Shown piece by piece: positions 23,039 to 37,142 of a stretch of 64,000 bases of DNA. Within the stretch, counting starts at the first letter, position 1, and each line of letters begins with the position of its first letter. The notes under the pieces were generated by a model. It was not told where the DNA came from. It saw only the letters and a program-made list of their open reading frames with translations, and made no database searches. This stretch comes from Prinsepia uniflora. Lineage: Eukaryota; Streptophyta; Magnoliopsida; Rosales; Rosaceae. The stretch covers positions 82,457,628-82,521,627 of the forward strand of contig CM064862.1 of the NCBI GenBank assembly GCA_032719365.1, written 5' to 3'. The position numbers and the translations under genes are program-made.

Positions 23039-26000
23039 TGTAACAACCCATCCCGAGAACCGGGATAAGTAGAGGGATTAAAGTGTGATTAGTGAGGGTA
23101 ATCAGTGGTTAGGTGGTCCCGAAGGGTCCGGGAGCCTAGCATGACGATTTTGCCCCTGGTCCGGGCAAAAAATGTTGACTTTTATTCGGGTGGTCAATTG
23201 GGTATTGGTCAGTGACCAGGATGTAGTTTAGGACGTCACGAATCCGTAGGCAGGTAGCACGCTCGATTCCGACATCCGAGGAGGAAGTTGTGATGTTCGA
23301 AAGGTTGAGGGCAGAACCGTAATTTGGGTAAACTAGGGGGAAACGTTGACTTTTTTTAATAATCGGGTTTTGGTAGGTTGACCTGGCATGGTTAGATAGC
23401 TTGCGACGGCCTGAGTTCGATGACAGGCGGCACGTATTCATCGGACTTATGAGGTGAGAGTTACGGGTCTAGGAAGTTTTGACAAAACCGTAAAAATGTG
23501 TAAAACTGGAGGGTATTTTGGTCTTTTTAGCATCTGGGGATTTGTGCAGAGAAAGAAAAATGGACGGCTGGGGTTTAACCAGATGGGACAAGGGTTGAGT
23601 GGATGGTGACACATGGCTGGGGGCTAGAGGATTCTGGGAGAATACTGTGTAGTCACGGTCCTAAATAATTGGGTGAAACTGTGTGTGCGTGTGGGATGTT
23701 CTTCGACAAACACAGAGAAACAGAGGGTGGAAGATTGAGAGCAATTGAGTGATTCAGTGTAAGGGTGAGTGAAGCGTGAGGGGTGAGAGTGACAGGGAGG
23801 TCAGAGTGAGCTGGTGGTGGTGATTTGGAGCTGTAATCGTGCACGGCGGCACGGTGGTGGTGCGGCGGAAGTGTGAGGAGAACAGGGAAGCCGTGAGTTC
23901 GTGGTGGTGGCTACGCCGTGAGGTGGCTCAGACTAAGGCAAGGGGAGCTGTAGGAGGTTGCACGGAGTCCAACGAACACCGTCGCACGCGGCGGTGCGCA
24001 CGGCGGAGCTGAAATCGAAGGGTAAGTTTTCCTGCTCTGTTTTCCCGTGAGTTTCATTTGGAAAGTTGTGAGTTTTGGCTTAGAGTCGAGAGGATTGAAG
24101 GTCAGGGTGATGTTCAGGGAGGTCCTAGGAGTGGTTTGTGATGGTCGCCGTGACGGGGGCGTACACGGCGGAGCTCAGTCGACGATGAGTGTTTGGTGCT
24201 CTGTTTCGGCCGTGAACTTCGAACTTAGAGTCGTCGAGTTTGGGGCTGAGTCGACGGTATAGAAAGGTTGGTCTAGGTTCAGTGAGACCCTAGGAAGAGT
24301 CTGGTGTCGCTACCGTGACGGGAGGTGACCGGAGTAGAAGGATCGTGAAACAGGGGTTTGAGGGCCGTCTGGTTCGAGCTTCAGTCGTGAAGCTGGGAGT
24401 CGAATCGAACCAAAATGAGTTGAGGAATGGATTCGTGGTGTTTGGACGAAGCTGTGGGTGAAAGAAGGGAAGGGAATGGTGGCCGGACGGTGGAGAATGC
24501 TTCTCGCCGGTTCAAGCCACGGCGGCCGGTTCAGCACAGTGAGGTCGAGGTTGATGGTGCTAATGTAGCTGGCGCGTGAGGGCCACGCGCAACCACTTTG
24601 GGCGGCGCGTGGGGGCGCGTGCGGTGGCGGTTGGGAAAACGGTCAACATGGTTTTTGGTCCAGGAGTTGTGATGAGTCCATTGGAATTGGTTTCGGGTTA
24701 ATCGGACGTCGAATCGACGTAGTTCCGCGAGGGTGAAGGTTTAGGGTTCCGGTTCGTTACGTTTAGGACCCGAGGATTTTTAAGGGAATTTAGGTGGTTA
24801 CTCGTAGACGTGTTAGTGACGTAATTTGGTGGTTGTTGACAGGATCGGGATTTCCCGAGGAAGCCGAGGAACGTGCAGGACGTTCGGGACACGATTGAGG
24901 GCTTGGTACTGTGAGTGGACCTTTTCCTTAAACTCGAGCATGCATAACTGTTTTCTATAATTGTTTTATGATTTTTGATTATGATTCTATGTTTATTGAA
25001 TATTTTTGGTTGGTTTTACATTAGTGCACGTGTTTTCGAGAAAATACGGTATTTGGCACGTTTTACGAGAAATATCGATTTCTGAGTAAAATGCCAGGAT
25101 TTTGGGATTTCAAATGATAAGTGGTTTTTCAATGGTTATAAAGGGATTTTGGAACATGATTTCGATGATTAAAAGTTTTCGGTTTTAAAAATCGGATTTC
25201 GGAAAACGAGATTTGGTTTTAAAGTTGAAAAGTGATTTTCCGGATTTGGGTTCGAAATGGCGGTTCTGGAAGCCGAAAGGGCTTCAGACCGGGGATTTCG
25301 AATTCGGATTTGGATATGGAAATGGACAATGGTTTTACAAATGATTTGGATTGGATTTGCTGGATCTGGTTATTGGGTTTAAAGACCCGGATATATGTGA
25401 CGGGGGACCGGCCGGATTGGGTTTAAAGACCCGGATTGAGTTTAAAGACTCGGGAGTTTAAAGACTCGGATATATTGATATTTCCCCCGTAGGCCTTGAG
25501 TTTAAAGACTCGGGAGTTTAAAGACTCGGATATGATTAAGGCCTGGATTGAGTTTAAAGACTCGGGAGTTTAAAGACTCGGATAGGTCCAGCAGGTTTGA
25601 TCGGGAAATGATGATTTGAGCTTTGTTGTTTATGATACGGTTTCTGATACTCATGCTATGGTTTCCATAACTGTTTTATAGTGTTTCTGTTTCTTATGAT
25701 GTTTTATGAAAAGTGATTATAACTGTGTTAACAATGTTGGTTATGCATGTGGTTTTCAAAACGGAGGGTTAAACTCAGTTTTTCTGATAAAGGATTTTAG
25801 AACTTTTCTCTTATTATGGTCCACTCACATTTTTCTGTTTTAACTTGCCCTCCAGGTTGTGGAGCGAGCGCGGGGTCTTGACGTCGAGGCCGTGTCCGAG
25901 GCATAGAAGTGACGTGAGGGATCCCGGAATAGTTCAAAGTCTTCCGTGTGCGTGTAATTTATCGGTTTTTAGTTCCTTGTATTTTCGTACTATGATCTGT

Positions 26001-26136
26001 ACCTGATAACTTTGGAACATTGTTACTCCTGCGTCTGACTGGGTTGAGTGAGTTTTACTTGCGTGTTGTGTCGGGAAGTCAGACGGAAGCTGGGTTTACC
26101 TCGGGTTTCGGGGCGAAACCGGGGTGGGTCCTGACA
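23039..26136 (+). mobile_element. GL family solo LTR, copy C, inside D
   Basis: It starts TGTAACAACCCATCCCGAG and ends GGGGTGGGTCCTGACA (3098 bp). The duplication CACAC lies at 23034-23038 and 26137-26141. It is the closest relative of copy G. Intron-like signals: AAGG/GTAAGT at 24022, acceptor GACAG/G ending 24842, second donor ACT/GTGAGTGG at 24911, acceptor CCCTCCAG/G ending 25855. The 26-bp palindrome is degenerate in this subfamily. Confidence 0.9.
25374..25583 (+). repeat. TTTAAAGAC minisatellite in GL copy C
   Basis: Eight copies of a near-palindromic 16-18 bp unit, GAGTTTAAAGACTCGG or GGGTTTAAAGACCCGG. In each unit the flanking bases covary (GAG with CTC, GGG with CCC). Confidence 0.85.
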
Positions 26137-27883
26137 CACACTGTCACGGTTCCAAGCTACGCGTGCTACTCGGGGTCTCAAATCCCAAGTCTCTTCAGGG
26201 TCCACCTAGGCCATTGACCCGCAGATCAATGACCCTTCATAAGGGGAGGTTTTAACCTCTGGCAATCCTACTCCTGAGCCACTATACAGACCGGTCGCTC
26301 CGTGCAATGACCCCTCGCAAGCAATGCCATGTGACTACTCCAAGATACTATGAGACGTCTGAAGGAGACAACCAACCACTTCAGGATACTACATGGAAGG
26401 CAACCATTCGTGAGGATGGTATATGAAAAAACCATTTTACAATTCATCTCAAAGCCGTTCAAAGGGATACGCCCGGGTTTTCCATAAAACCATCATAAAT
26501 ACAATCCAACTTCACTTGGGGTCTCCGACCTGAAATTACATTTGTAAACCATAACTGGGCCTCATGCCCGAATTCGTAAACCAACAGGGCCCCGACCCGA
26601 TCATAGAACTCAAATGGGCCTCCAGCCCGATTTCTCATCAAATCAAATGGACTCTAAGTCCGATGGTTTCCAATCAAATGGGTCTCATGCTCGATTCCAT
26701 ATTTCCAAATCCGAAATCATTTCATCAAACCATCATAGAAAACACAGCACGTATAAGCACGATATAAAACCATAAACCTCGAAATACGTACATACTAAAA
26801 CACCACAAACATATGCACTCAAGGAATCTCAAAAAATGTTTATAAACACATATAAAACAGTTATGCATGCATCAATTTATAAATCAAGGTCCACTCACAG
26901 ACCGTCTAAGTTGTGCCTCGATATGCACACCATAAGCCTTCCCGGACCAACTCACTGTCACCGGGATTTCCAAACCTGTCCAAATCATACTAGAGGGTTA
27001 CTAACTACCTTAATAACCTTTCATTAAAGCCCCTTAATTTTTCGAGATTTTTAACATATTTTAAACTCGATCCTAAACCTTCGGACATCCCGAACTATAT
27101 CGAAACGATGTCCGATCGACTCGAAACTTGTCCCAAAATGTTCGTTACATCAAAAGAATGATTTTATATGTTGAATTCATCTTTAGATTGACAGGACCCA
27201 CCCCCAATCCCCCAGGATTAAGGGCTAAGTCCTGCTCCCGTCTAACTTACGCATGACACGAAGGTTAAACTGACGTCCAACCTCCATGTGACACGTAAGT
27301 CGGACAAGGGATTCTCGATCCGACAGTCCAAAAGCATCCGGACTTCCCAGAGTGTGCAGACTCTATTGTGGATTGCGTGTGTGATGTCTTCGTCTCTCTC
27401 AACCAACAGCCCACACCGCAACAACCTGGAGGGTATCGAAAACATAAAAAGACTGTGAGTAGAAAAAAATAAAGTATAAGTTCAAAACCAGTTATCAGAA
27501 AACACAATTACATTATACCCTCCATTTAAAAACCAATGCATGCATATCAAACCATTCCATAAAACCATTTTATACTCAAGTCATTCAAACAATTAAGAAA
27601 ACCGAATTCATTTCCCTTTTCTCAAATCCCGGGCCTTAGCCCAAAACCATCGAAACCGTATCATTATTAAAAACCATCCTCATCAAGTCTCAGTGAAAAC
27701 CAAAGCACATTTGAAACCACACTTTCATCCATCTAACTTTTTGGATCTATCCAAGTTTTTAAACTCCCAAGTCTTTAAACTCAATCTAGGCCTCAATATA
27801 ATCCGAGTCTTTAAACTGCCGAGTTTTTAAACTCAGTAGGCCTACGAGGGAAATATCAATATCCGAGTCTTTAAACTCCCGAG

Positions 27884-30800
27884 TGTAACAACCCGGACTT
27901 TCGGAAAAGGAAAATTTAGAAAATTTGAAGAAAAAGACGATTCTGCCCCTGGAAATTGGGCGAACAATTGACTTTTTGCTTGAGCGGTCGAACGGACTTT
28001 GACCTATGACTGTGACGTAGTTCGAGACGTCACGAGTTCATAGACAGGTGGCACGTCCGATTCTGACATTCGAGGAGAAAGTTATGATGTTCGGAAGTTC
28101 AAAGGTAATTCGGTAATTTGGTTGAAAAATGGCGATTTGTTGACTTTTCAAACGACATGGACGTTTCACGTAATTCAAAGACCGTTGAGAAGGTCTCAAT
28201 GCCCTGAGTCCGTAGACAGGCGGCACGCGTCAATCGGAGTTCGGATGACCAAGTTACGGGTCTAGAAGCGTGAAAGGCATTTTGGTAATTGTGAAAGAGG
28301 GGCAAAATGGTAATTTCCAAGGAGACAATTGAAACTGCCGTGAATGGGTTCTGAAGGAATTCTTTAGAACAGAGAACAGGTATGCAATTGTTTATGAAAT
28401 AGCTGGTTGGGCTGAGTGCTACTAAATTCTTTATGCATTTGAGTGAGGGGACAGAGGCAGAGGGAGAGCACAGGTGTCTGAATTGGGGACTGAGTCTAGT
28501 GCGGTTGGAGAATGAAAAACAGAGCACTATGAATTTTTTATGCTATTGAGTGGCTTGAGTAGAGCATGGGTTACATTGAGTATTGGTTTGAAGTAGCTTA
28601 ATCAATTGATGGGAAGGACGGAGAGAAACAGAGAGGCACTAGAGAGATTGAGAGATCGGAGAGACAGAAATCGCAAATTTAGGAAATTGGAGGGAAAACT
28701 TAAAGTGTTAATTTGTGAGTGAGAGGGCCCAAACAGAGATCAAAAGCAGCTTCCTGAGCTTGTGTCGACTGCAACCACGCAAAAAATCGAAAGGAATTGG
28801 TCGTGTTTTGAGTTCGAACGGAGTTCCAGTTTCTGGAAAAAGTTGAGGTGGAGTTCAGATGGCTAAAGGGTTTAGAGCTTGAAATTGAGCTTAGAAGTCT
28901 GTCCTTATGGATCCTGCGAAGCTTCTGAGTGAAACAATTGAAGAAAAACGGTGAGGATCGATGAACTTCGATGCAGGAACAGTGTTCGGATGTTCATCAA
29001 GAACCTGAGCTCATATTGACGGATTTAGGTGAGTTCTGATGAAATTTAACTTACAGAACCCTAATTAGCTTCCTAATGATGCTATTCGATGATTCAATTG
29101 AAGGAATCGTTGACTAATTGATAGAATCCCACCCGGGTCACGCCGCGGGCCAACCAGACCCATTTATCAGTCAGACAGGTTGGGACGACGACTGTAGCTT
29201 GCCATGTAGCTAGTGCGTGAGTTTCACGCGCAACCACTCATGGTGGCGCGTGAGGGCGCGTGAGCCCGATTTTCGAGGTGAGTTCAACATGACTTTTGTC
29301 CTATACAATGTAACGAACATTTTAGCGTTGGTTTCGAGTTAATCGGACACCGTTTCGATATTGTTTCGAGGGTCCGAAGGTTTATATTATGTTTTTAATT
29401 AATATTTACTTCCTGGAAAATTATGGGAAATTAGTATGATGTTATTTGAGACCTTAGTGACCCTGAAGAATGATTTCGGACAGGATTCGAGATTCCTGGG
29501 AAATGTCAGAAATTACGGAAACGCGTGCAGCGCGAAAACGAGCGATATAGACAGTGTGTGAGTGGACTTTGCTTTCAAAATTTAATGCATGCATAAATGT
29601 TTCTATGATTTCTATGATTATGACTTGTGATAATTACGATTTTCGTATTGATACGTATTTTGGTATGCAATACGTAACTAAACGTATTTTGAGACTATGG
29701 TTTCTCTTATGCCTTGATGATGGTTTGATGATCGATTTTACATGATTTGTGCATATCATGATTTAAGGATGTTTTGATTATGATTGTGAGTATGACTTAC
29801 GGTGTTGACACGAATTTCGAGAGTTTTACAAATTTGCGTGTTTTACGAGATTTCAAGTATTTTTTGATTTGATCATGGTTTTGATGCTTTAACTTTGGGA
29901 TTTGAAATATGATTTGGTTTCAAAGATTTAAAACGGATTTTGGAAAAGGTGATTTCAGGCTTGATGCCCAGTTCATGAAAGTGGCTTTGATGAACGAGAT
30001 TTCGGGTTTCAGAAACTTGAAGGTGGATTTCCGGATTTGGGTTTGAGATGATGTTTCCGGATGCTAGCTTACGGAATCATTATTGCGAATTCGGATTCGG
30101 GAATGGATGACAAATATGATTGGGATTTTAATGTGAAATTCGGACATGAGTTCCATTTCAATTAAGTGTGATCTCGGATTTGACTTGAGAAATTGGTTTA
30201 CGATGGATTCTGGATTTGTTGTGATTTATAAATGGTTTTGGGTTTAAAGACCCGGTACTATTGCTGGATGATGTTTTGGGTTTAAAGACCCGGATGAGAT
30301 ATGATGGGGGCGGGCCCGGATTGGATTTACAGACCCGGATTGAGTTTAAGACTCGTGAGTTTAAAGACTCGATTATTGTGATACCCCCCAAGGCCTATTG
30401 ATGATGTTCTGAGTTTAAAGACTCGTTGATATCCCGGGAAGACCTGACATATGTGAGTTTAAAGACTCGGTAATTGATATCCAGCAAACTGATTGACTTG
30501 TGATTTACTGTCGATTTCTGATGTTTTCGGATGTGTTGGGTAGTGGCCCGGTTTATATGGTTTGATGGATTTTGGATTATGTTACGTACTTGGATTTGAT
30601 TCATGATTTTGATCGGAGGCCGTGTGTTTATGATTGCGGGCTAAGACCCGAAGGTTAAGAAAAAGGAAAATGATTTTGATTTTCATACACGGTTTTCTTA
30701 TATTGGAAATAAAATGGATTGTGAAATGATTTTCGAATGCATGCATTGGTTTTACGTGGAGGGTAGAAATGTCTTCTGTAACTGTTTTATAAACTGATTC

Positions 30801-31014
30801 ATTTTTGTCCACTCACACCTTTTGTGTTTTTATTGACCCTCCAGGTCGTGGCACTTTGATCGAGGCTGATCGAGAGGCGGAGGCATGAGTGAGTATGTGT
30901 GTGGCTATCCCTGGTTTGGCAAGTGCTGAGGGTAATTTGGGAAATTCAGTCAACTTGCCAGACGGGAGCAGGACCGAGCACGGTTATCAATGTCCCTTGG
31001 GGGTGGTCCTGTCA
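27884..31014 (+). mobile_element. GL family solo LTR, copy F, inside E
   Basis: It starts TGTAACAACCCGGACTTT and ends GGGTGGTCCTGTCA (3131 bp). The duplication CCGAG lies at 27879-27883 and 31015-31019. Intron-like signals: TTTAG/GTGAGT at 29029, acceptor GGACAG/G ending 29483, second donor GTGAGTGG at 29558, acceptor CCCTCCAG/G ending 30844. It has lost the 26-bp palindrome but keeps the TGACG inverted repeat near 28010-28034. Confidence 0.9.
30240..30470 (+). repeat. TTTAAAGAC minisatellite in GL copy F
   Basis: About seven copies of GAGTTTAAAGACTCG or GGGTTTAAAGACCCG, less regular than in copy C. Confidence 0.8.
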
Positions 31015-32374
31015 CCGAGTCTTTAAACTCAATCCGGGTCTTTAAACCCAATCCGGGCCCGCCCCCGTCATAATCATATCCGGGTCTTTAAACTCAATAA
31101 CCAGACCCAGCAAATCCAATCCAAAACCGTTTGAAAACCATTTTCCATTTCCGAATCCGCAATCTCATCAGGATCCCGAATCCAAACCCAGAACTCATAT
31201 CCATCTCCATTTCCAAATCCGAGTCCGAAACCATCATTCTTTAAGCCGACATCCGGAATAACCATTCGGAACTCAAACCTGGAAATCCACTTTCAAGTTC
31301 TCTACCGAATCCAGAATCGTCATCTTGGAATCCGAATCCAAAACCCAAAACACGTTTCTCAAAACCACTTTTCTGAACTGGGCTTCGAGCCCGAACTTAC
31401 TTTCCATAATCCATTTTAAAACTTTGAAATCAAATTGTATTTCAAATTCCAAAATCAAATCCTCTAAACCACAGTCAAATCACAACATTGATCGAAATCT
31501 CGTAAAACGTGAAATTCAGTAAATACTTCGAAAATCGTGCAAAACCGTAAAACATCAAGAGCCTAATCAAATCATAGAATCACATATAAAAAATACATCA
31601 AAACATATATGCATGCATCATAAGTTAGAAAGCAAAGTCCACTCACAGACCATTTTGCCGCTGCCTCGATATGCATGTACTTACGCCGTTTCCGGCTAAT
31701 CCACTATCACCGGCTTTCCCGAACCTGTCCAAATCCCATAATAAGATTACTAACTACTTCATAAAGCTTATACTAAAGCCCCGTAATTTTTCCGTGTTTT
31801 TAACTATTTTTAACCGAGCCCTAAAACCTTCGGACATCCCGAAACATATCGAGACGATGTCCGATCGACTCGAAACCAGTGCCAAAATGTTCGCTACATC
31901 GAATACTTTAAAAGTCGTGTTGGAAGTTTCCCCAAAAGGGGTCTCACGCGCCGCCCAAAGGGGCTGCGCGTGGGAGCCACGCGCCCAGTCACTGTTCATC
32001 TTCTTCAACCCCACAGTCGACCGGTTCAGACCGATCTAGCGGTCCGACCGATTCAACTAAACCGACGTGGGCGGTTCGTCGTTATTTTTTATCCAATTCG
32101 ACTCCAATTTCTCCCATTTTTTGTCCTATAGCTTCCTTCTGTGATTTCCTATTGATCTACAACCTTATAGCAAGAAATTAGGGCCTGAAAGATATCTGCC
32201 CGATCAACCTGCAACCGCCAACCTTCCTCCATCGTGGTTCCATGGTTCCAGCCGTCATTCTTCTCTGTTTTCGATCCTAAGTCTTTCCTGGAACTTCTAG
32301 AAATAACTTCCAATCAACCAACACGATTAATATTCTATAGAGGACAATTTACCATACTCGAATTCAAACTGAGC

Positions 32375-35300
32375 TGTCAGGACCCACCCCGGTTTCACAC
32401 CGAAACCCGAGGTAAATCCCGCTCCCGTCTGACTCCCCGACTCAACACCTAAGGAACACTTACTCGAACCCAGTCAAACGCAGGAGTAATTACGTATTAT
32501 CCCAAAATCCTTATCGTTTACAGAGCATAGCACTACATTACAAGGAAAATAAAAACCGAGAAAGTACACGCACACAGAAGCCTTTAAACTCTTCTAAGAT
32601 CCCTCACGTCACTTCTATGCCTTGGACACTGCCTCGACGTCAAGACCCCGCGCTAGCTCCACAACCTGGAGGGCAATTTAAAACAGAAAATGTGAGTGGA
32701 CCAGAAAGTACAAAAGTTCAAAAACCATTTTATAAGAAAACCGAGTTAAACCCTCCGTTTTGAAACCACATGCATAACCAGCAGTTATAAACACATTAAT
32801 AAAAGAATTATTATTAAACATCATAAGAAACAGAAACACTATAAAATATCTTAAGAAACCACAGCATGAGTATCAGAAACCGTATTAAAAACCATAAACA
32901 TCAAATCACCATTTTCCCGATCAAACCTGCTGGACCTATCCGAGTCTTTAAACTCCCGAGTCTTTAAACTCAATCCAGGCCTTAATCATATCCGAGTCTT
33001 TAAACTCCCGAGTCTTTAAACTCAAGGCCTACGGGGGAAAATCAATATATATCCGAGTCTTTAAACTCCCGAGTCTTTAAACTCAATCCGGGTCTTTAAA
33101 CCCAATCCGGCCGGTCCCCCGTCACATATATCCGGGTCTTTAAACCCAATATCCAGATCCAGCAAATCCAATCTCAAAATCATTTGAAAACCATTTACCA
33201 ATCCACATCCAAACCCGAATCCGAAATCACTGGTCCGATGCTTTCCCGGCATCCAGAACCGTCATTCCGAACCCAAATCCGGAGTCCACTTTCCAATCTT
33301 AAAACCAAATTCCGATTAGTGAAATCCGATTCTAAAATCGAAACTTTGATCATCGAAATCATGTTCCCAAAATCCACTTATAACCATTAGAAATCACTTA
33401 TCAATTGAAATCCCAAAACCATAACATATATTCCAGAAACCAACCATTCCTCGTAAAACGTGCTAAAAACCACTTTCCTCGAAAAACGTGTAATAATGCA
33501 AAACCAACCAAACACATTCGATAAACATAAAATTATGATTAAAAACCATAAGACAATTATAAAAAAACAGTTATGCATGCTCGAGTTTAGAGAAGAGGTC
33601 CACTCACAGTACTGAGCCCTACTCGCGTCCCGAACGTCCAGCCCGTTCCTCGGCTTCCTCGGGAAATCCCGATCCTGTCAAACACCGTCAAATTACGTCA
33701 CTAATACACAAACCCTCACCTAAATTCCCTCAAAAATCCCCGAACCGAAGACCTAGAACCCCGGGACCCTAAACCTTCACCCTCGCGGAACCGAACTCAA
33801 ACGACTTCCGATTGACCCGAAACCAACTCCATTGAACTCACCATAACTTCTAGACCAAAAGTCATGTTGACTGTTTCTCCCAGAACCGCCGCACGCGCCT
33901 CCACGCGCCGCCCAAAGTGGCTGCGCGTGGCCCCACGCGCCAGCTACAGTGCCACCGTCAACCTCACGTCGACCCGGTTCACACCAGTGCTGCAACTCGG
34001 ACCGGCGAGACCTGTTCTCTGCCGTCCGGCCACCATTTCACCTCCTTTCTTCACCTATAGCTTCGTCCAACCCTACTCTAAGCATCCCCATCCTCCAATC
34101 ACCTCGACATAGCCTCCTACCCGTCGTCTCAAGCTCGAAATCAAACCTCCCCAAAACTCTGTTTCACGATCCGACCACCCAGCTCACCGTCCTTCACGGT
34201 GGCTTCACCAAACTCTTCCCTGAACCTCACTGAACCTAAACCAACTCTCCTAGACCTTCGACTCACCTTCAAACTCGTCGACTTACCGTTCGAAGTTCAC
34301 TGCCGAAACAGGGTAAAAGAGACCCATCTTCGACTGAGCTCCGCCGTGTACGGCCCCGTCACGGCGACCACCCTAATCGACACCTAGGACCTCCCTGATC
34401 ACTATCCTAACCTCCAATCCTCTCGACTCTCAACCCAGAGTCACGACTTTCCAAATGAAATTCCACGGGAAAACAGAGCAGGAAGACTTACCCTTCGATT
34501 GCAGCTCCGCCGTGCGCACTGCCACCTACCACGGTGGTCGTTAGACTCCCTGCAACCTCCTCAGCCTCTCCTTGTCTTAATTTGAACCGCCTCACGGCGT
34601 AGCCACCACCAAACGTTCACGGCCTCCCTGTTTCCCCCAATTCTTCTCATCACCTCCGCCGTGCCGCCGTGCACAATTGCACTGCCAAAACACGACCAGC
34701 AGCTCCTCCTTGCTTCACTGTCACTCTCACAACTCACCAGTCACTCACCCTTGCACCCAGATCGGTCGATTTCCCCTCAAGCTCTCACTCTGTTTCTCTG
34801 TGTATCGAATGACTGCACGGTTGCACGAGTGCACTCCAATTATTTGGGACCGTGTACACACAGAAGAACACCCCAGAACCCACTACACAATTGCCATGTG
34901 TCACAATCCAATCCACACACTCCCACCTGGCCTAATCCCAGCCGTCCATTCCTTTCCTCTGTGCACAAATCCCAAGGTGCCACAATGACCAAAATACCCT
35001 CCTGTTTTACTCATTTTACGGTTTTACCGAAACTTCCTAGACCCGTAACTCTCGCCTCGTAAGTCCGATGAATACGTGCCGCCTGTCATCGAACTCAGGA
35101 CGACAAGAACTATCTAACCATCCTAGGTCAACCTACCAAAACCCGATTATACGAAAAGTCAACTATTCCCCCTACTTTACCCAAATTACGATAATACCCT
35201 CGACCTTCCGACCATCACAACTTCCTCCTCGGATGTCGGAATCAAACATACCACATGTCTACAGGTTCATGACGTCCTAAACTACGTCCTGGTCACTGGT

Positions 35301-35469
35301 AAATCCCCAATTGACCACCCGAAATAAAAGTCAACATTTCTGCCCAACCCAGGGGCAAAATCGTCATTCTAAGTTCCCGGACCCCTCGGGACCGCCTAAC
35401 CCCTGATTAACCTTACTAATCACACCTTAATCACTCTACTAATCCCAATTCTCGGAACGGGTTGTTACA
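32375..35469 (-). mobile_element. GL family solo LTR, copy G, reverse, inside E
   Basis: In window orientation it starts TGTCAGGACCCACCCC and ends GAACGGGTTGTTACA (3095 bp). The duplication TGAGC lies at 32370-32374 and 35470-35474. It is the reverse-orientation sister of copy C: length, minisatellite type and end sequences agree. Confidence 0.9.
32939..33151 (-). repeat. TTTAAAGAC minisatellite in GL copy G
   Basis: Reverse-complement units CCGAGTCTTTAAACTC and CCGGGTCTTTAAACCC in the same arrangement as in copy C. Confidence 0.85.
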
Positions 35470-37116
35470 TGAGCTCTACTGATTTTCGACCTTACCGTCT
35501 ACCTCAGGCCTCAAAAGGGTGCTTCTTCGACTCACAAAGCCTCCGTCATCACAACCCACCTACAAAAACGATTAATGATGGCTAGAATCATTGGTACGAT
35601 TCCAGCTCCCAAACAAGCTTTCACGGTTCAGTCCACTAGTCCAATGGCCACCTTACACGGCTGCTCTCACGGTGTCACCACCGCAATCCTTAATGTCTAA
35701 CCTTCTATTTTTGTTCACATGGCACAGCCGTTTGAGGACAGTTGAAGGGGTTTGAATTGTCACAACCTCTCTGTCCCTTTTTTTTCCTTCCTACGATCGT
35801 GCACCTTAAATTAAACCCGCGTGACAATTGTGAGGCGGTGAGGGAAGAGGCTTCCACAGCCTTCCAGTGAGGGACATTTGTCCCAATCTGGGTGTGCGCC
35901 AATCCTGAGGTGGCCAAGTGTCCCATGGTCAGTGGGCACAAAACCCAATGCAGAAAATGACCAATTTACCCTTAATTGCACAAATTACCATTTTGCCCTT
36001 CGTGTTTCCTGACCCGTAACTTTGTCGACCGACGTCCGATGACGGCGTGCCGCCTGTCTTTGAGCTCAGGGCATTGAGACCTTCCTAACGGTCCTCAAAG
36101 TTCGTGAAAATTCCATGTCGTAGGAAAAGTCAACAAATTACCCCTTTTTAACAAAATTACCAAAATACCATCAAACTTCCGAACGTCATAACTTCCTCCT
36201 CGGATGTCGGAATCGGACTTGCCACATGTCTATGAACTCGTGACGTCCCGAACTACGTCACGGTCCTCGGTCAAAGTCCATTTGACCGTCCGAACAAAAA
36301 TTCAACATTTGTGCCCATTCTAGGGGCAAAATTGTCATTTTGCACCGTCCGTCCGAAATCGCCCAACTAATTACTGATTATCCTCACTAATTCGTCATTA
36401 ATCACTAATCTAATCCCGATTTCTAAAACGGGTCGTTACATAGATTCTGACCCACGCGCCCCCACGTGCCGCCCGAAGGTGCTGCGCGTGGAGCTCACGC
36501 GCCCAACACAGTCATCTTCAACCTCAGGTGAACCCGGCCTAGATCGGCTCACCTGGTTTCCGGTCCAACCGAAATGGCGTGATCAGTTCAGGGCCATTCC
36601 TCACTATTTTTCAACCGGTTTTCTCCCTTTTCAATTCCAATAGCTTCCCCTCCTCAATTACAACCTATATATGTGATTAAACCTACGAAAACTAGCCTAG
36701 TACCCATTGGTTCCAAGTACCCTTCACGACCCTGTTTTCCAGCCTTTCCCCTGGGCTGCTCAGGCGCTCTCCGTCGCCCAAAACCACCCCTAAATGTTCA
36801 TACTAACCCAACAACCATCCCCTAATCAACAGAAAACATCCCTAACGCCTAAAACACGAAATTGAAATTTTGAACTTAACCGGGTTATCGAGTTTTACCT
36901 CCGCAGTGTCTCCGCCTTGCTCAGCCGCTCAACCACCCTGCTGATCTCAGTCCTTCCCTCTTAGTCTTTCCATGATCGAAGAACATGAGGGTATGGTGGT
37001 GTGGGTGTGTGGGTTGCACGATTTTTTTGGAGGGGAGGGGGGGGGGGGCTTTTAGGTTTGGTTGGAAGAATGAAACATACGAGGATGATATACATGAATG
37101 TGGGGTGATAGGCAAT

Positions 37117-37142
37117 GGATGAGTGACACTTGTCACTCATCC
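37117..37142. promoter_or_regulatory. 26-bp palindrome in GL copy D
   Basis: Arms GGATGAGTGACA and its complement around CT; the arms match perfectly. Confidence 0.75.

Larger units (their letters stand above)
27189..36440 (-). mobile_element. GL family solo LTR, copy E, reverse, inside D and split by F and G
   Basis: The pieces are 27189-27883, 31020-32374 and 35475-36440, about 3.0 kb once F and G are removed. The target duplication TAGAT lies at 27184-27188 and 36441-36445, inside D. In element orientation it starts TGTAACGACCCG at 36440 and ends GGGTCCTGTCA at 27189. The TTTAAAGAC minisatellite of this copy was the site where F inserted. The TGACG inverted repeat is seen near 36239-36263. 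Confidence 0.87.

Noticed and set aside
25374..25583. Regularly spaced TTTAAAGAC units as a CRISPR-like array
   Set aside because: Units are adjacent or unevenly spaced, spacers are not unique, and the locus is inside a plant LTR; it is a minisatellite.
31325..32039. Frames of 60-120 codons within reverse GL copies
   Set aside because: They do not persist at matching positions in sister copies and carry no domain motif.
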